Notes: generated from the sequence alone by a model not told the origin. 64,000 nt of DNA from JAXMDC01 sp046349035 (GCA_046349035.1 JAXMDC010000002.1:682001-746000); one strand, 5' to 3'; positions 1-17,011 are shown, counted from the first letter of the stretch. Numbers and translations are program-made.

Positions 1-258
1 GCGGCAGCCAAGGTCACCAGCGATTTCGCCAAGGCCAACGAGAAGCTCGTTATCCTCGGCGGCGCGCTCGGCAAGACCAACCTCAACCCCGACGGCATCA
101 AGGCTCTCGCCTCGCTGCCTTCGCTTGATGAACTCAGGGCCAAGATCGTCGGCATGATCAGCACGCCGGCGAGCCGCATTGCCCAGGTTCTCAAGGCACC
201 CTCGGGCGCAGTCGCCCGGGTGATCGGGGCCCATGCCAGGAAGGGCGAGGCGGCGTGA
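1..258 (+). CDS. rplJ: 50S ribosomal protein L10, C-terminal part (5' end outside window)
   Basis: The reading frame is open from base 1 and ends in TGA at 256-258, giving the last 85 residues of a protein that lies directly upstream of L7/L12. The order L10-L7/L12-RpoB is the standard rplJL-rpoBC arrangement, and the visible tail (ASLPSLDELRAKIVG, then PASRIAQVLKAPSGAVARV) matches the C-terminal helix region of L10, which anchors the L7/L12 dimers to the ribosomal stalk. The start is beyond the window, so L10 leader autoregulation cannot be judged here. Confidence 0.93.
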   Translation, partial: AAAKVTSDFAKANEKLVILGGALGKTNLNPDGIKALASLPSLDELRAKIVGMISTPASRIAQVLKAPSGAVARVIGAHARKGEAA

Positions 259-307
259 CGCCGATCCTTAGCCGACAAACGGTTCGAACCAGTTAGGAAG
301 TGAGACA

Positions 308-685
308 ATGGCTGACCTTACAAAGATCGTAGACGAACTCTCCAAGCTCACCGTGATGGAAGCGGCCGAGCTGTCGAAGATGCTCGAAGAGAAGTGGGGC
401 GTTTCGGCGGCCGCTCCGGTGGCGATGATGGCCGGTCCGGGCGGTGGCGGCGGCGCGGCCGCGGCCGAGGAGAAGACGGAATTCACCGTCGTTCTCACCG
501 ATGCCGGCGCCAACAAGATCAACGTCATCAAGGAAGTGCGCGCCATCACCGGCCTCGGCCTGAAAGAGGCCAAGGACCTGGTCGAGGCCGCGCCGAAGCC
601 GGTCAAGGAGGGCGTGTCCAAGGACGACGCCGCCAAGATCAAGGCGCAGCTGGAAGGCGCTGGCGCCAAGGTCGACCTCAAGTAG
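308..685 (+). CDS. rplL: 50S ribosomal protein L7/L12
   Basis: 125 residues, the usual length. The N-terminal dimerisation segment (MADLTKIVDELSKLTVMEA) is followed by an Ala/Gly-rich hinge at about residues 35-55 and the globular factor-binding domain with EKTEFTVVL and IKEVRAITGLGLKEAKDLV. It forms the mobile ribosomal stalk that recruits EF-G and EF-Tu. The start is preceded by an AGGAAG ribosome-binding site at about 296-301. It lies 49 bases after rplJ and is followed by a long structured spacer before rpoB, the usual site where transcription is partly attenuated so that stalk protein is made in excess over RNA polymerase. Confidence 0.98.
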   Translation: MADLTKIVDELSKLTVMEAAELSKMLEEKWGVSAAAPVAMMAGPGGGGGAAAAEEKTEFTVVLTDAGANKINVIKEVRAITGLGLKEAKDLVEAAPKPVKEGVSKDDAAKIKAQLEGAGAKVDLK

Positions 686-1061
686 GCACCGCCCCCGGGG
701 GGCGTCGCCGCAAGGCGGCGCGGGAGACCTCGGGAGCTGGAGACGCAGCGGGGCACCGCAGCGTCACACGAGCGGGAAAGATCGGTGCGGCGGCCTCGCC
801 GCCGCACCGCCGGAGTCGAGAAAAGTACCGCTGGGGCTTTGTGGCTCGAGCGTTGCGTTGGGGTGGCGCTGGTAGGAGGAGCGTGGCGTCGCTCGTTGCG
901 TAGCGTTTGAAGTCGCGAGCGGGGAGCCCGGCGCGATTGGTCGTCACTGCGGTCTGCCGAGCCGGCCGCCGTCGACATTGGGTTTTTCGGAGTGGGTTTA
1001 CGTTGGTTCGTTCTGCCCGGCGCGTATTGCCCGCCGACACCGAACCGAACGAGGAGCGAGC
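686..1061 (+). promoter_or_regulatory. rplL-rpoB spacer with three strong hairpins, probable attenuator region
   Basis: No gene is seen in this 376-base spacer. It starts with two adjacent hairpins, 690-704 (6-bp stem, 3-base loop) and 706-720 (6-bp stem, loop AAG). A third, 784-808, is a perfect 11-bp stem (GGTGCGGCGGC) with loop CTC, and C783-G809 can add one more pair. None has a T-run, so these are not classic intrinsic terminators. By position they fit the known partial attenuation or RNA-processing region between rplL and rpoB. Just before rpoB is a GAGGAGCGAG ribosome-binding site (1051-1060). Confidence 0.6.
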
Positions 1062-5201
<4,140 letters not shown>

Positions 5202-5250
5202 TCGACCGCGCGTGAAGAGACGCCGCGTTGAAGCCTTTATTCAGCGGACC

Positions 5251-5280
5251 GGCGGAGGCGCCCTGCGGCGCGCCTTCGCC
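5251..5280 (+). promoter_or_regulatory. Hairpin in the rpoB-rpoC spacer
   Basis: The arms 5251-5261 and 5270-5280 form an 11-bp stem with a single G-U pair and an 8-base loop, ending 26 bases before the rpoC start. It has no T-run, so it is unlikely to be a terminator. A role in mRNA stability or processing is inference only. Confidence 0.4.
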
Positions 5281-5306
5281 GTCTTCGCCCCGCCAGGAGT
5301 AATGAG

Positions 5307-9514
<4,208 letters not shown>

Positions 9515-9531
9515 CAGCCAAGACCTCAGGG

Positions 9532-9570
9532 GGAGGGGGCGCGAATGTCGCGCTCCCTCCGCCCGGTTTT
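9532..9570 (+). terminator. Probable terminator after rpoC
   Basis: An almost perfect 13-bp stem, 9532-9544 paired with 9548-9560 (one G-T pair at 9538/9554), closes a 3-base loop. It lies 17 bases after the rpoC stop and is followed by GCCCGGTTTT, a short and imperfect T-run. Position and stem strength support transcription termination at the end of rpoBC. Confidence 0.7.
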
Positions 9571-9606
9571 CGGGTCCGGAAACGCTAATTTCTTTGCCTT
9601 TCGGGA

Positions 9607-9635
9607 TTGACGCGCCGGAGGCGAATAAGTAGTTT
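9607..9635 (+). promoter_or_regulatory. Candidate promoter for the rpsL (str) operon
   Basis: TTGACG (9607-9612), a 17-base spacer and TAGTTT (9630-9635) resemble a vegetative -35/-10 pair. It lies downstream of the rpoC terminator and about 290 bases before rpsL. The -10 box matches only three of six consensus bases, so this is a candidate only. Confidence 0.3.
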
Positions 9636-9852
9636 CCGCCAACTTTCGGACAGGCAGTAGGTCCTATCGTTTCTGCGGCGTCTTGCTGCGCGAAACAGAG
9701 GCCCTAAACGCTGATCCGGCCAGACGGATACGGTTTGGATCGACAAGACCGCAGCAATTTGCTCGCGGTCCTCTGTCTTTGAGCGCCGTCCGCGCAAGCG
9801 GAGCGGCGCTTTGTTGCCAGGTATTGCGCCTGGCACGCTGCGAAAATGGACC

Positions 9853-9897
9853 GGTGCCGCGAGGCACCAAAGCGGGCAACCGGCGCCGGAAGGCGCC
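9853..9897 (+). promoter_or_regulatory. Tandem GNRA-loop hairpins in the rpsL leader
   Basis: Two hairpins stand 29 bases apart just before rpsL. GGTGCC/GGCACC closes loop GCGA (9853-9868) and GGCGCC/GGCGCC closes loop GGAA (9882-9897). Both loops are of GNRA type, and both hairpins are flanked by similar bases (ACCGG or CCGG before, CAAAG after), so they look like a duplicated unit. The rest of the 409-base rpoC-rpsL spacer (9515-9923) holds the terminator, the candidate promoter and no gene that I can support. Their function is unknown; leader-RNA regulation of the str operon is inference. Confidence 0.5.
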
Positions 9898-9923
9898 AAA
9901 GTCGGTAAGGGCTAGAGGCCGGA

Positions 9924-10295
9924 ATGCCAACGATCAATCAGCTGATCCGCAAGCCGCGTGTGGCCGCCCGGGTTCGCCACAAGACCCCGGCCTTGGCCGA
10001 GAACCCCCAGAAGCGCGGGGTGTGCACGCGCGTCTACACGACGACCCCGAAGAAGCCGAACTCGGCGCTCCGCAAGGTCGCCAAGGTCCGTTTGACCAAC
10101 GGCTTTGAGGTCATCGGCTACATTCCGGGCGAGGGGCACAACCTGCAGGAACACTCGGTGGTGATGATCCGCGGCGGCCGCGTGAAGGACCTGCCCGGCG
10201 TCCGCTACCACGTCATCCGCGGCGTTCTCGACACGCAGGGTGTCAAGGATCGCCGGCAGCGCCGCTCCAAGTACGGCGCCAAGCGGCCGAAGTAG
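9924..10295 (+). CDS. rpsL: 30S ribosomal protein S12
   Basis: 123 residues, full length. It has the decoding-centre loops TTTPKKPNSALRKVAKVRL and GGRVKDLPGVRYH. Lys43 and Lys88, the positions altered in streptomycin-resistant mutants, are the sensitive type. It is the first gene of the str operon (rpsL-rpsG-fusA-tuf), with rpsG starting 30 bases after its stop. Confidence 0.98.
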   Translation: MPTINQLIRKPRVAARVRHKTPALAENPQKRGVCTRVYTTTPKKPNSALRKVAKVRLTNGFEVIGYIPGEGHNLQEHSVVMIRGGRVKDLPGVRYHVIRGVLDTQGVKDRRQRRSKYGAKRPK

Positions 10296-10325
10296 TCCCT
10301 CGCGCATTCTTCAGAAGGCAAAACA

Positions 10326-10796
10326 ATGTCACGCCGCCACCGCGCTGAAAAACGGGAAATCATCCCCGATCCGAAATTTGGCGACATCGTCGTCACCAAA
10401 TTCATGAACAGCGTGATGTACGAGGGCAAGAAGTCGGTCGCCGAGCAGATCGTCTACGGCGCGTTCGACACCATTCAGTCCAAGACCCGCCAGGACCCGA
10501 TCGCGGTGTTCCGGCAGGCGCTGGACAATGTCGCTCCGCAGATCGAAGTGCGTTCCCGCCGCGTCGGCGGCGCCACCTACCAGGTGCCGGTCGAAGTGCG
10601 CACCTCGCGGCGCCAGGCGCTTGCCATTCGCTGGCTGCTCGCCGCCGCGCGCGGGCGCAACGAAAAGACCATGGTCGAGCGCCTTTCCGGCGAACTCCTC
10701 GACGCCGCCGCCAATCGCGGCAATGCCGTTAAGAAGCGTGAGGACACGCACCGCATGGCCGAAGCCAACCGCGCCTTCTCGCACTATCGCTGGTAG
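10326..10796 (+). CDS. rpsG: 30S ribosomal protein S7
   Basis: 156 residues, the standard length. It begins MSRRHRAEKREIIPDPKFGD and contains the conserved GKKSVAEQIVYGAF and RRVGGATYQVPVEV segments and the ANRAFSHYRW C-terminus. S7 starts assembly of the 3' domain of 16S rRNA and lines the E site; in enteric bacteria it is also the translational repressor of the str operon. It lies between rpsL and fusA, with only 9 bases to the fusA start. Confidence 0.98.
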   Translation: MSRRHRAEKREIIPDPKFGDIVVTKFMNSVMYEGKKSVAEQIVYGAFDTIQSKTRQDPIAVFRQALDNVAPQIEVRSRRVGGATYQVPVEVRTSRRQALAIRWLLAAARGRNEKTMVERLSGELLDAAANRGNAVKKREDTHRMAEANRAFSHYRW

Positions 10797-10805
10797 GAGG
10801 CGGTC

Positions 10806-12899
10806 ATGGCTCGCACGCACCCCATCGAGAACTACCGCAACTTCGGCATCATGGCCCACATCGATGCCGGCAAGACCACCACGACCGAGCGGATTCTCTA
10901 TTACAGCGGCAAGGTCCATAAGATCGGCGAAGTCCATGACGGCGCCGCGACCATGGACTTCATGGTGCAGGAGCAGGAGCGGGGGATCACCATCACTTCC
11001 GCCGCGACCACCGCCTATTGGCCGCCGGCAGGTGACGATGCCGGCAAATACCGGCTGAACATCATCGACACGCCCGGCCACGTCGATTTCACTATCGAGG
11101 TCGAGCGCTCGCTGCGCGTCCTCGACGGCGCCGTCTGCGTGCTCGATTCCAACCAGGGCGTCGAGCCGCAGACCGAGACGGTCTGGCGCCAGGGCGACAA
11201 GTACAAGGTTCCGCGGATCGTCTTCTGTAACAAGATGGACAAGATCGGCGCGGATTTTTACATGTGCCTGCGCGATATCAAGCAGCGCCTGGGGGCCAAG
11301 GCCGTCCCCATCCAGCTGCCGATCGGTGTTGAGGCGACCTTCTCCGGCATCGTCGATCTCGTCCGCATGGTCGGCGTGATCTGGGAGGGCGACGCGCTCG
11401 GCGGCAAGTTCCACGACATTCCGATCCCGGCCGACATGCAGGAGATCGCCGAGAAATACCGCGCCGAGCTGGTCGAGGCCGCGGTCGAGCTCGACGACGC
11501 GGTGCTGGCTGCCTTCTTCGACGGCAAGATGCCCGACGAGGCGACGCTGAAGCGGCTGATCCGTAAGGCGGTGATCACCGGCGCCTTCTTCCCCGTCCTC
11601 GCCGGCTCGGCCTTCAAGAACAAGGGCGTGCAAACGCTGCTCGACGCCGTCGTCGACTATTTGCCCTCGCCGAAGGACGTGCCGGCAATCAAGGGCATTG
11701 ACGTACGCAGTGGCAAGGAAGTCGTGCGCAGTGCCTCAGACACTGAGCCCCTGGCCATGCTGGCCTTCAAGATCATGGACGACCCCTACGGCGTCTTGAC
11801 CTTCTGCCGCATCTATTCGGGCGTCCTGGAGTCCGGCCAGAGCATTCTCAACTCGCCGCGCGACCGTAAGGAACGCATCGGCCGCATGTTGCTGATGCAT
11901 GCCAACCAGCGCGAGGAGATCAAGGACGCTGCGGCGGGTGACATCGTGGCTCTGCTCGGCGTCAGGGAAGCGCGGACCGGGGACACGCTCTGCGACCCGG
12001 CTAATCCGGTGATCCTGGAGAAGATGGAATTCCCCGATCCGGTCATTGAGGTCGCGGTCGAGCCGAAGACCAAGGGCGACCAGGAGAGATTGGGCGTCGC
12101 GCTGCAAAAGCTTGCCGCCGAGGACCCGTCTTTCCGCGTCTCCACCGACCAGGAAAGCGGGCAGACCATCATGAAGGGGATGGGCGAGCTCCACCTCGAC
12201 ATCAAGGTCGACATCCTGAAGCGCACCCACAAGGTCGAGGTCAATGTCGGCGCGCCGCAAGTCGCCTATCGCGAGACGATCTCGCGCAAGACTGAGGTCG
12301 ACTACACTCACAAGAAGCAGAGCGGCGGCTCTGGCCAGTTCGCCCGGGTCAAGATCGAGCTTGAGCCGGCCGGGCAGGGTGGCGGCTATTCGTTCGAGAG
12401 CCGGATCGTCGGCGGTTCGGTGCCGAAGGAATACATTCCCGGCGTCGAGAAGGGCCTCTTATCGGTGCTGGGCAGCGGGGTAATCGTCGGCTTCCCGGTG
12501 GTCGACGTGAAGGTTGCCCTCGTCGACGGCGCCTATCACGACGTCGACTCCAGCGCTCTGGCCTTCGAAATCGCCTCGCGGGCGGCTTTCCGCGAAGCGC
12601 TGAAGAAGGCCGGCCCCGTGCTGCTCGAGCCGATCATGAAGGTCGAGGTCGTGTCGCCTGAGGACTACGTCGGCTCGGTCATTGGCGACCTCAATTCGCG
12701 GCGCGGACAGATCAGCGGCACCGACTCCCGGGGCAATGCCCAGGTGGTCAACGCCATGGTCCCGCTCGCCAACATGTTCGGCTACGTCGGCACGCTGCGC
12801 TCGATGAGCCAGGGCCGCGCTCAGTACACCATGCAGTTCGACCACTATGCGGAAGTCCCCAAGGCCGTTGCGGAAGAGGTGCAGGCGAAGTTCGCCTGA
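10806..12899 (+). CDS. fusA: Elongation factor G
   Basis: 697-residue translocation GTPase. The G1 motif is in AHIDAGKTTTTERIL near residue 20, the switch-II DTPGHVDFTIEVERSLR follows, and NKMD is the G4 motif. Domains II-V follow to a conserved end (RSMSQGRAQYTMQFDHYAEVP). EF-G moves tRNA and mRNA through the ribosome after peptide transfer. The ATG at 10806 follows TAGGAGGCGGTC, which also holds the rpsG stop, so translation of the two genes is probably linked. Confidence 0.98.
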   Translation: MARTHPIENYRNFGIMAHIDAGKTTTTERILYYSGKVHKIGEVHDGAATMDFMVQEQERGITITSAATTAYWPPAGDDAGKYRLNIIDTPGHVDFTIEVERSLRVLDGAVCVLDSNQGVEPQTETVWRQGDKYKVPRIVFCNKMDKIGADFYMCLRDIKQRLGAKAVPIQLPIGVEATFSGIVDLVRMVGVIWEGDALGGKFHDIPIPADMQEIAEKYRAELVEAAVELDDAVLAAFFDGKMPDEATLKRLIRKAVITGAFFPVLAGSAFKNKGVQTLLDAVVDYLPSPKDVPAIKGIDVRSGKEVVRSASDTEPLAMLAFKIMDDPYGVLTFCRIYSGVLESGQSILNSPRDRKERIGRMLLMHANQREEIKDAAAGDIVALLGVREARTGDTLCDPANPVILEKMEFPDPVIEVAVEPKTKGDQERLGVALQKLAAEDPSFRVSTDQESGQTIMKGMGELHLDIKVDILKRTHKVEVNVGAPQVAYRETISRKTEVDYTHKKQSGGSGQFARVKIELEPAGQGGGYSFESRIVGGSVPKEYIPGVEKGLLSVLGSGVIVGFPVVDVKVALVDGAYHDVDSSALAFEIASRAAFREALKKAGPVLLEPIMKVEVVSPEDYVGSVIGDLNSRRGQISGTDSRGNAQVVNAMVPLANMFGYVGTLRSMSQGRAQYTMQFDHYAEVPKAVAEEVQAKFA

Positions 12900-12942
12900 C
12901 GCGGCCAACGGGACAATCGATTGAGAGAGACGGAGAGCCTTC

Positions 12943-14133
12943 ATGGCGAAAGCTAAATTCGAACGGAACAAGCCGCACTGCAACATCGGCACGATCGGCC
13001 ACGTCGATCATGGGAAGACCTCGCTGACCGCAGCGATCACCCTGGTTCTGTCCGAGAGCGGTAGGGCCGAATTCAAGGCCTACGACCAGATCGACGCGGC
13101 GCCGGAGGAGAAGGCGCGCGGCATCACGATCAATACCGCCCACGTCGAGTACGAGACCGAGAAGCGCCACTACGCTCACGTCGACTGCCCCGGCCACGCC
13201 GACTATGTGAAGAACATGATCACCGGCGCCGCGCAGATGGACGGCGCCATCCTGGTCGTGTCGGCGGCCGACGGCCCGATGCCGCAGACCCGTGAGCACA
13301 TCCTGCTTGCCCGCCAGGTCGGTGTGCCGGCGCTGGTGGTGTTCCTCAACAAGGTCGACATGGTAGACGACCCCGAACTCCTCGATCTCGTCGAACTCGA
13401 GGTTCGCGAGCTGCTGACGAAGTACGAGTTCCCCGGCGACAAGATTCCGATCATCCGCGGCTCGGCCCTCTGCGCGCTGGAGAAGTCCAACAAGGAGCTA
13501 GGCCACGACGCCATCCTCAAGCTGATGGACGCGGTCGATCAATACATCCCGCAGCCGACCCGCCCGGTCGACAAGCCGTTCCTGATGCCGATCGAAGACG
13601 TGTTCTCGATTTCCGGCCGCGGCACGGTGGTGACCGGCCGCGTCGAGCGCGGCATCGTCAAGGTCGGCGACGAAGTCGAGATCGTCGGCATCCGCCCGAC
13701 CGTGAAGACCACCGTCACCGGCGTTGAGATGTTCCGCAAGCTGCTCGATCAGGGCGAGGCGGGCGACAACATCGGCGCGCTGCTGCGCGGCGTCGGCCGC
13801 GAGGACGTCGAGCGCGGGCAAGTGCTCTGCAAGCCGGGCACCGTGACCCCGCACACCCAGTTCAAGGCCGAGGTCTACGTTCTGACCAAAGAGGAGGGCG
13901 GGCGCCACACGCCGTTCTTCGGCAACTACCGGCCGCAGTTCTATTTCCGCACCACTGACGTGACGGGTGTGGTGCAGCTGCCCGATGGCGTCGAAATGGT
14001 CATGCCCGGCGACAACATCGCCATGACCGTCGAGCTGATCGTGCCGATCGCCATGGAGGAGAAGCTGCGCTTCGCCGTCCGTGAAGGCGGCCGCACGGTG
14101 GGTTCGGGCGTCGTCGCCACGATCCTCAAATAG
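12943..14133 (+). CDS. tuf: Elongation factor Tu
   Basis: 396 residues, the normal length. It shows GHVDHGKTSLTAAI (G1), DCPGHADYVKNMITGAAQMD (G3, switch II) and NKVD (G4), then two beta-barrel domains ending GGRTVGSGVVATILK. It carries aminoacyl-tRNA to the A site. This is the last gene of the str operon, with a 77-base gap to rpsJ and no obvious terminator in it, so read-through into the S10 operon is plausible. Many proteobacteria carry a second tuf copy next to the rplK/secE region, which is outside this window. Confidence 0.98.
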   Translation: MAKAKFERNKPHCNIGTIGHVDHGKTSLTAAITLVLSESGRAEFKAYDQIDAAPEEKARGITINTAHVEYETEKRHYAHVDCPGHADYVKNMITGAAQMDGAILVVSAADGPMPQTREHILLARQVGVPALVVFLNKVDMVDDPELLDLVELEVRELLTKYEFPGDKIPIIRGSALCALEKSNKELGHDAILKLMDAVDQYIPQPTRPVDKPFLMPIEDVFSISGRGTVVTGRVERGIVKVGDEVEIVGIRPTVKTTVTGVEMFRKLLDQGEAGDNIGALLRGVGREDVERGQVLCKPGTVTPHTQFKAEVYVLTKEEGGRHTPFFGNYRPQFYFRTTDVTGVVQLPDGVEMVMPGDNIAMTVELIVPIAMEEKLRFAVREGGRTVGSGVVATILK

Positions 14134-14210
14134 GCGGCGCCGCAAGACGCATTGAATGGGTCGGGACGACCGGCCGGACGAGTGACTGACAGGTCTGGAA
14201 GAGCAAGACG

Positions 14211-14519
14211 ATGAACGGCCAGAACATCCGGATTAGGCTCAAAGCCTTCGATCACCGGGTGCTTGACGCCTCGACGCGCGAGATCGTGTCGACGGCCAAG
14301 CGCACCGGGGCGCGGGTGCGCGGGCCGATTCCGCTGCCGACCCGGATCGAGAAGTTCACGGTCAACCGGTCGCCCCATGTCGACAAGAAAAGCCGGGAGC
14401 AGTTCGAGATGCGCACCCATAAGCGCCTCCTCGACATCGTTGACCCGACGCCGCAAACGGTGGACGCGCTGATGAAGCTCGATCTTGCCGCCGGCGTCGA
14501 CGTCGAGATCAAGCTCTAG
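14211..14519 (+). CDS. rpsJ: 30S ribosomal protein S10
   Basis: 102 residues, the typical size. It begins MNGQNIRIRLKAFDHRVLD and contains GPIPLPTRIEKFTVNRSPHVDKKSREQFE-type sequence and a HKRLLDIVDPTPQTVDALM segment. It belongs to the 30S head and is also the NusE antitermination partner of NusB. First gene of the S10 operon, 19 bases before rplC. Confidence 0.98.
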   Translation: MNGQNIRIRLKAFDHRVLDASTREIVSTAKRTGARVRGPIPLPTRIEKFTVNRSPHVDKKSREQFEMRTHKRLLDIVDPTPQTVDALMKLDLAAGVDVEIKL

Positions 14520-14538
14520 GCCGAAGGAGCATAGGCTC

Positions 14539-15255
14539 ATGCGCTCAGGCGTAGTCGCCCGCAAGCTCGGCATGACCCGCGTCTACACCGACGCGGGCGA
14601 GCAAGTGCCGGTGACGGTGTTGAAACTCGAGAACTGCCAGGTGGTCGCTCAGCGTACCGCCGATAAGGACGGCTACGTCGCCGTCCAACTCGGTGCCGGA
14701 AAGGCCAAGCCCAACAACGTCTCCAAGGCTATGCGCGGACACTTCGCCCGCGCCTCTGTTGAACCCAAGCAGAAGCTGGTCGAGTTCCGCGTCGGGACCG
14801 ACGAGCTGATCGAGGTCGGCGCCGAGATCACCGCCGACCACTTCGTGCCCGGCCAGTTCGTCGATGTCAGCGGCACCAGCATCGGCAAGGGCTTCCAGGG
14901 CGTCATGAAGCGCTGGAACTTCGGCGGTCACCGCGCCTCGCACGGCAACTCGGTCACGCACCGCGCTCACGGTTCGACCGGTCAGCGCCAGGATCCCGGC
15001 AAAGTGTTCAAGAACAAGAAGATGGCCGGTCACCTCGGTGCCGAGCGCGTCACCACGCAGAACCTCAAGGTCGTGCGGACCGACGTCGAGAAGGGCCTGA
15101 TCCTGATTGAGGGCTCGGTGCCCGGCGCCAAGGGCGGTTGGATCCTCGTCAAGGACGCCGTCAAGCGGCCGTTGCCGGCCAATGCGCCGCGTCCCGGCGC
15201 CTTCCGCAAGGCCAATGGCGCCGCCGCGCCTGCTCCAGCTGGGGGGGCCGCCTAA
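14539..15255 (+). CDS. rplC: 50S ribosomal protein L3
   Basis: 238 residues from the ATG at 14539, chosen because it follows GAAGGAGCATAGGCTC and gives the family start MRSGVVARKLGMTRVY; the frame is open further upstream but overlaps rpsJ. The central loop reaching the peptidyl transferase centre (GKGFQGVMKRWNFGGHRASH, then STGQRQDPGKVFKNKKMAGH) is intact. The C-terminus has an Ala/Pro-rich tail of about 20 residues. The stop is immediately followed by the rplD ATG. Confidence 0.97.
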   Translation: MRSGVVARKLGMTRVYTDAGEQVPVTVLKLENCQVVAQRTADKDGYVAVQLGAGKAKPNNVSKAMRGHFARASVEPKQKLVEFRVGTDELIEVGAEITADHFVPGQFVDVSGTSIGKGFQGVMKRWNFGGHRASHGNSVTHRAHGSTGQRQDPGKVFKNKKMAGHLGAERVTTQNLKVVRTDVEKGLILIEGSVPGAKGGWILVKDAVKRPLPANAPRPGAFRKANGAAAPAPAGGAA

Positions 15256-15876
15256 ATGGACGTCGTTGTTCAATCCCTCGATGGCGGCAAGCCGGGCAAG
15301 CTCACGCTGTCCGACGCCATTTTCGGGCTGGAACCGCGTGGCGATATCCTGCAGCGCGTCGTGCGCTGGCAGCTCGCCAAGCGCCAGGCCGGCACGCACA
15401 AGTCAAAGACCCGCGGCGAGATCGCTCTGACCACCGCCAAGATGTACAAGCAGAAGGGCACCGGCGGCGCGCGGCACGGTGCTAAGTCGGCGCCGCAGTT
15501 CCGCGGCGGCGGCAAGGCGCACGGGCCTGTACCGCGCAGCCACGCTCACGATCTCAACAAGCGGGTCCGCGCACTCGGCCTGAAGCACGCGCTCTCGGCC
15601 AAGGCCAAGAGCTCCGATCTCATCGTCATCGCCGACGCCGTTGCCGGCGAGGCTAAGACCAAAGCGTTGAAGGCGCAGCTCGGCACGCTCGGGCTGACCA
15701 ACGCCCTGATCATCGCCGGCGCCGCGGTCGACAACAACTTCGCGCTCGCCGCCCGCAACATCCCCAATCTCGACGTCCTGCCGGTCGCCGGCATCAACGT
15801 CTACGACATCCTGCGCCGTCAGAAGCTGGTGCTGACGAAGGCCGCGGTTGAGGCTCTGGAGGCTCGGCTGGCATGA
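15256..15876 (+). CDS. rplD: 50S ribosomal protein L4
   Basis: 206 residues. It has the L4 globular core and the long exit-tunnel loop (KMYKQKGTGGARHGAKSAPQ, then FRGGGKAHGP). It starts directly after the rplC stop and overlaps rplW by 4 bases (ATGA at 15873-15876). In enteric bacteria L4 represses the S10 operon; whether it does so here is not shown by the sequence. Confidence 0.97.
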   Translation: MDVVVQSLDGGKPGKLTLSDAIFGLEPRGDILQRVVRWQLAKRQAGTHKSKTRGEIALTTAKMYKQKGTGGARHGAKSAPQFRGGGKAHGPVPRSHAHDLNKRVRALGLKHALSAKAKSSDLIVIADAVAGEAKTKALKAQLGTLGLTNALIIAGAAVDNNFALAARNIPNLDVLPVAGINVYDILRRQKLVLTKAAVEALEARLA

Positions 15877-16166
15877 GCGACTTGCGGGCCTATGACGTGA
15901 TCCGCGGGCCGGTGATCACGGAGAAGTCGACCAACGCCACCGAGCAGAACAAGGTGGTGTTCAACGTCGCGCGCGATGCCACCAAGGGTGACATCAAGGC
16001 GGCAATCGAGAGCCTTTTCAAGGTCAATGTGACCGCGGTGAACACGCTTGTCCGCAAGGGCAAGACCCGTCGTTTCCGCGGCATCAAGGGCCGCACGAGT
16101 GACGTCAAGAAAGCGATTGTCACCCTCAAAGAGGGCCAATCGATCGACGTGACCACGGGCCTCTAG
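15873..16166 (+). CDS. rplW: 50S ribosomal protein L23
   Basis: 97 residues. It begins MSDLRAYDVIRGPVITEKST and contains KVVFNVARDATKGDIKAAIE and the VNTLVRKGKTRRFRG loop. L23 sits at the tunnel exit and docks trigger factor and SRP. It overlaps the end of rplD by 4 bases, which implies coupled translation, and is followed 17 bases later by rplB. Confidence 0.97.
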   Translation: MSDLRAYDVIRGPVITEKSTNATEQNKVVFNVARDATKGDIKAAIESLFKVNVTAVNTLVRKGKTRRFRGIKGRTSDVKKAIVTLKEGQSIDVTTGL

Positions 16167-16183
16167 GAACGGGCAGGCGAGCG

Positions 16184-17011
16184 ATGGCACTCAAGACTTA
16201 CAATCCGACAACTCCGGGCCGGCGCGGGCTGGTTCTGGTCGATCGGACTGGCCTGCATCGCGGCAAGCCGGTAAAGGCGCTGACCGAAGGCATCCACTCC
16301 AAGGGTGGGCGCAACAACTACGGCCGCGTCACCATGCGTTGGCGGGGCGGCGGGCATAAGCAGTCGTACCGCCGCATCGACTTCGCCCGTCGCAAGCTCG
16401 ATGTCGAGGGTACGGTCGAGCGGTTGGAATACGATCCGAACCGCACTGCCTTCATCGCCCTCATTCGCTACGCCGACGGCGAACTCAGCTACATTCTTGC
16501 TCCGCAGCGCCTTGCGGTTGGCGACAAGGTCATCGCCGCCATGCACGCCGACGTCAAGCCGGGCAACGCCATGCCGCTTGCGGCCATGCCGGTTGGCACG
16601 ATCGTCCACAATGTCGAGATGAAGACCGGCAAGGGCGGTCAGATCGCGCGCTCCGCAGGCACCTATGCCCAATATGTCGGCCGCGATCAGGGCTACGCGA
16701 TCCTGCGCCTCAATTCCGGCGAGCAGCGCCTGGTCCACCAGACCTGCTTTGCCACCGTCGGCGCCGTCTCCAATCCCGACCACGCCAACATCAGCCTTGG
16801 CAAGGCTGGCCGCTCGCGCTGGCTCGGCCGCATGCCGAATGTGCGCGGCGAGACCATGAACCCGGTCGATCACCCGCTCGGCGGTCGCACGCGCGGCGGA
16901 CGCCATCCGAAGACGCCGTGGGGCAAGCCAACCAAGGGCTACAAGACCCGCCACAACAAGGCGACATCGAAATTCATCATGCGGAGCCGTCACCTCCGCA
17001 AGGACCAGTAG
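16184..17011 (+). CDS. rplB: 50S ribosomal protein L2
   Basis: 275 residues, the full family length. The N-terminal MALKTYNPTTPGRRGLVLVD, central HKQSYRRIDFARRKLDVEG and the C-terminal NPVDHPLGGRTRGGRHP region are present, the last near the peptidyl transferase centre and containing the conserved histidine. It is required for 50S assembly and subunit joining. Seventeen bases separate it from rpsS. Confidence 0.98.
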   Translation: MALKTYNPTTPGRRGLVLVDRTGLHRGKPVKALTEGIHSKGGRNNYGRVTMRWRGGGHKQSYRRIDFARRKLDVEGTVERLEYDPNRTAFIALIRYADGELSYILAPQRLAVGDKVIAAMHADVKPGNAMPLAAMPVGTIVHNVEMKTGKGGQIARSAGTYAQYVGRDQGYAILRLNSGEQRLVHQTCFATVGAVSNPDHANISLGKAGRSRWLGRMPNVRGETMNPVDHPLGGRTRGGRHPKTPWGKPTKGYKTRHNKATSKFIMRSRHLRKDQ

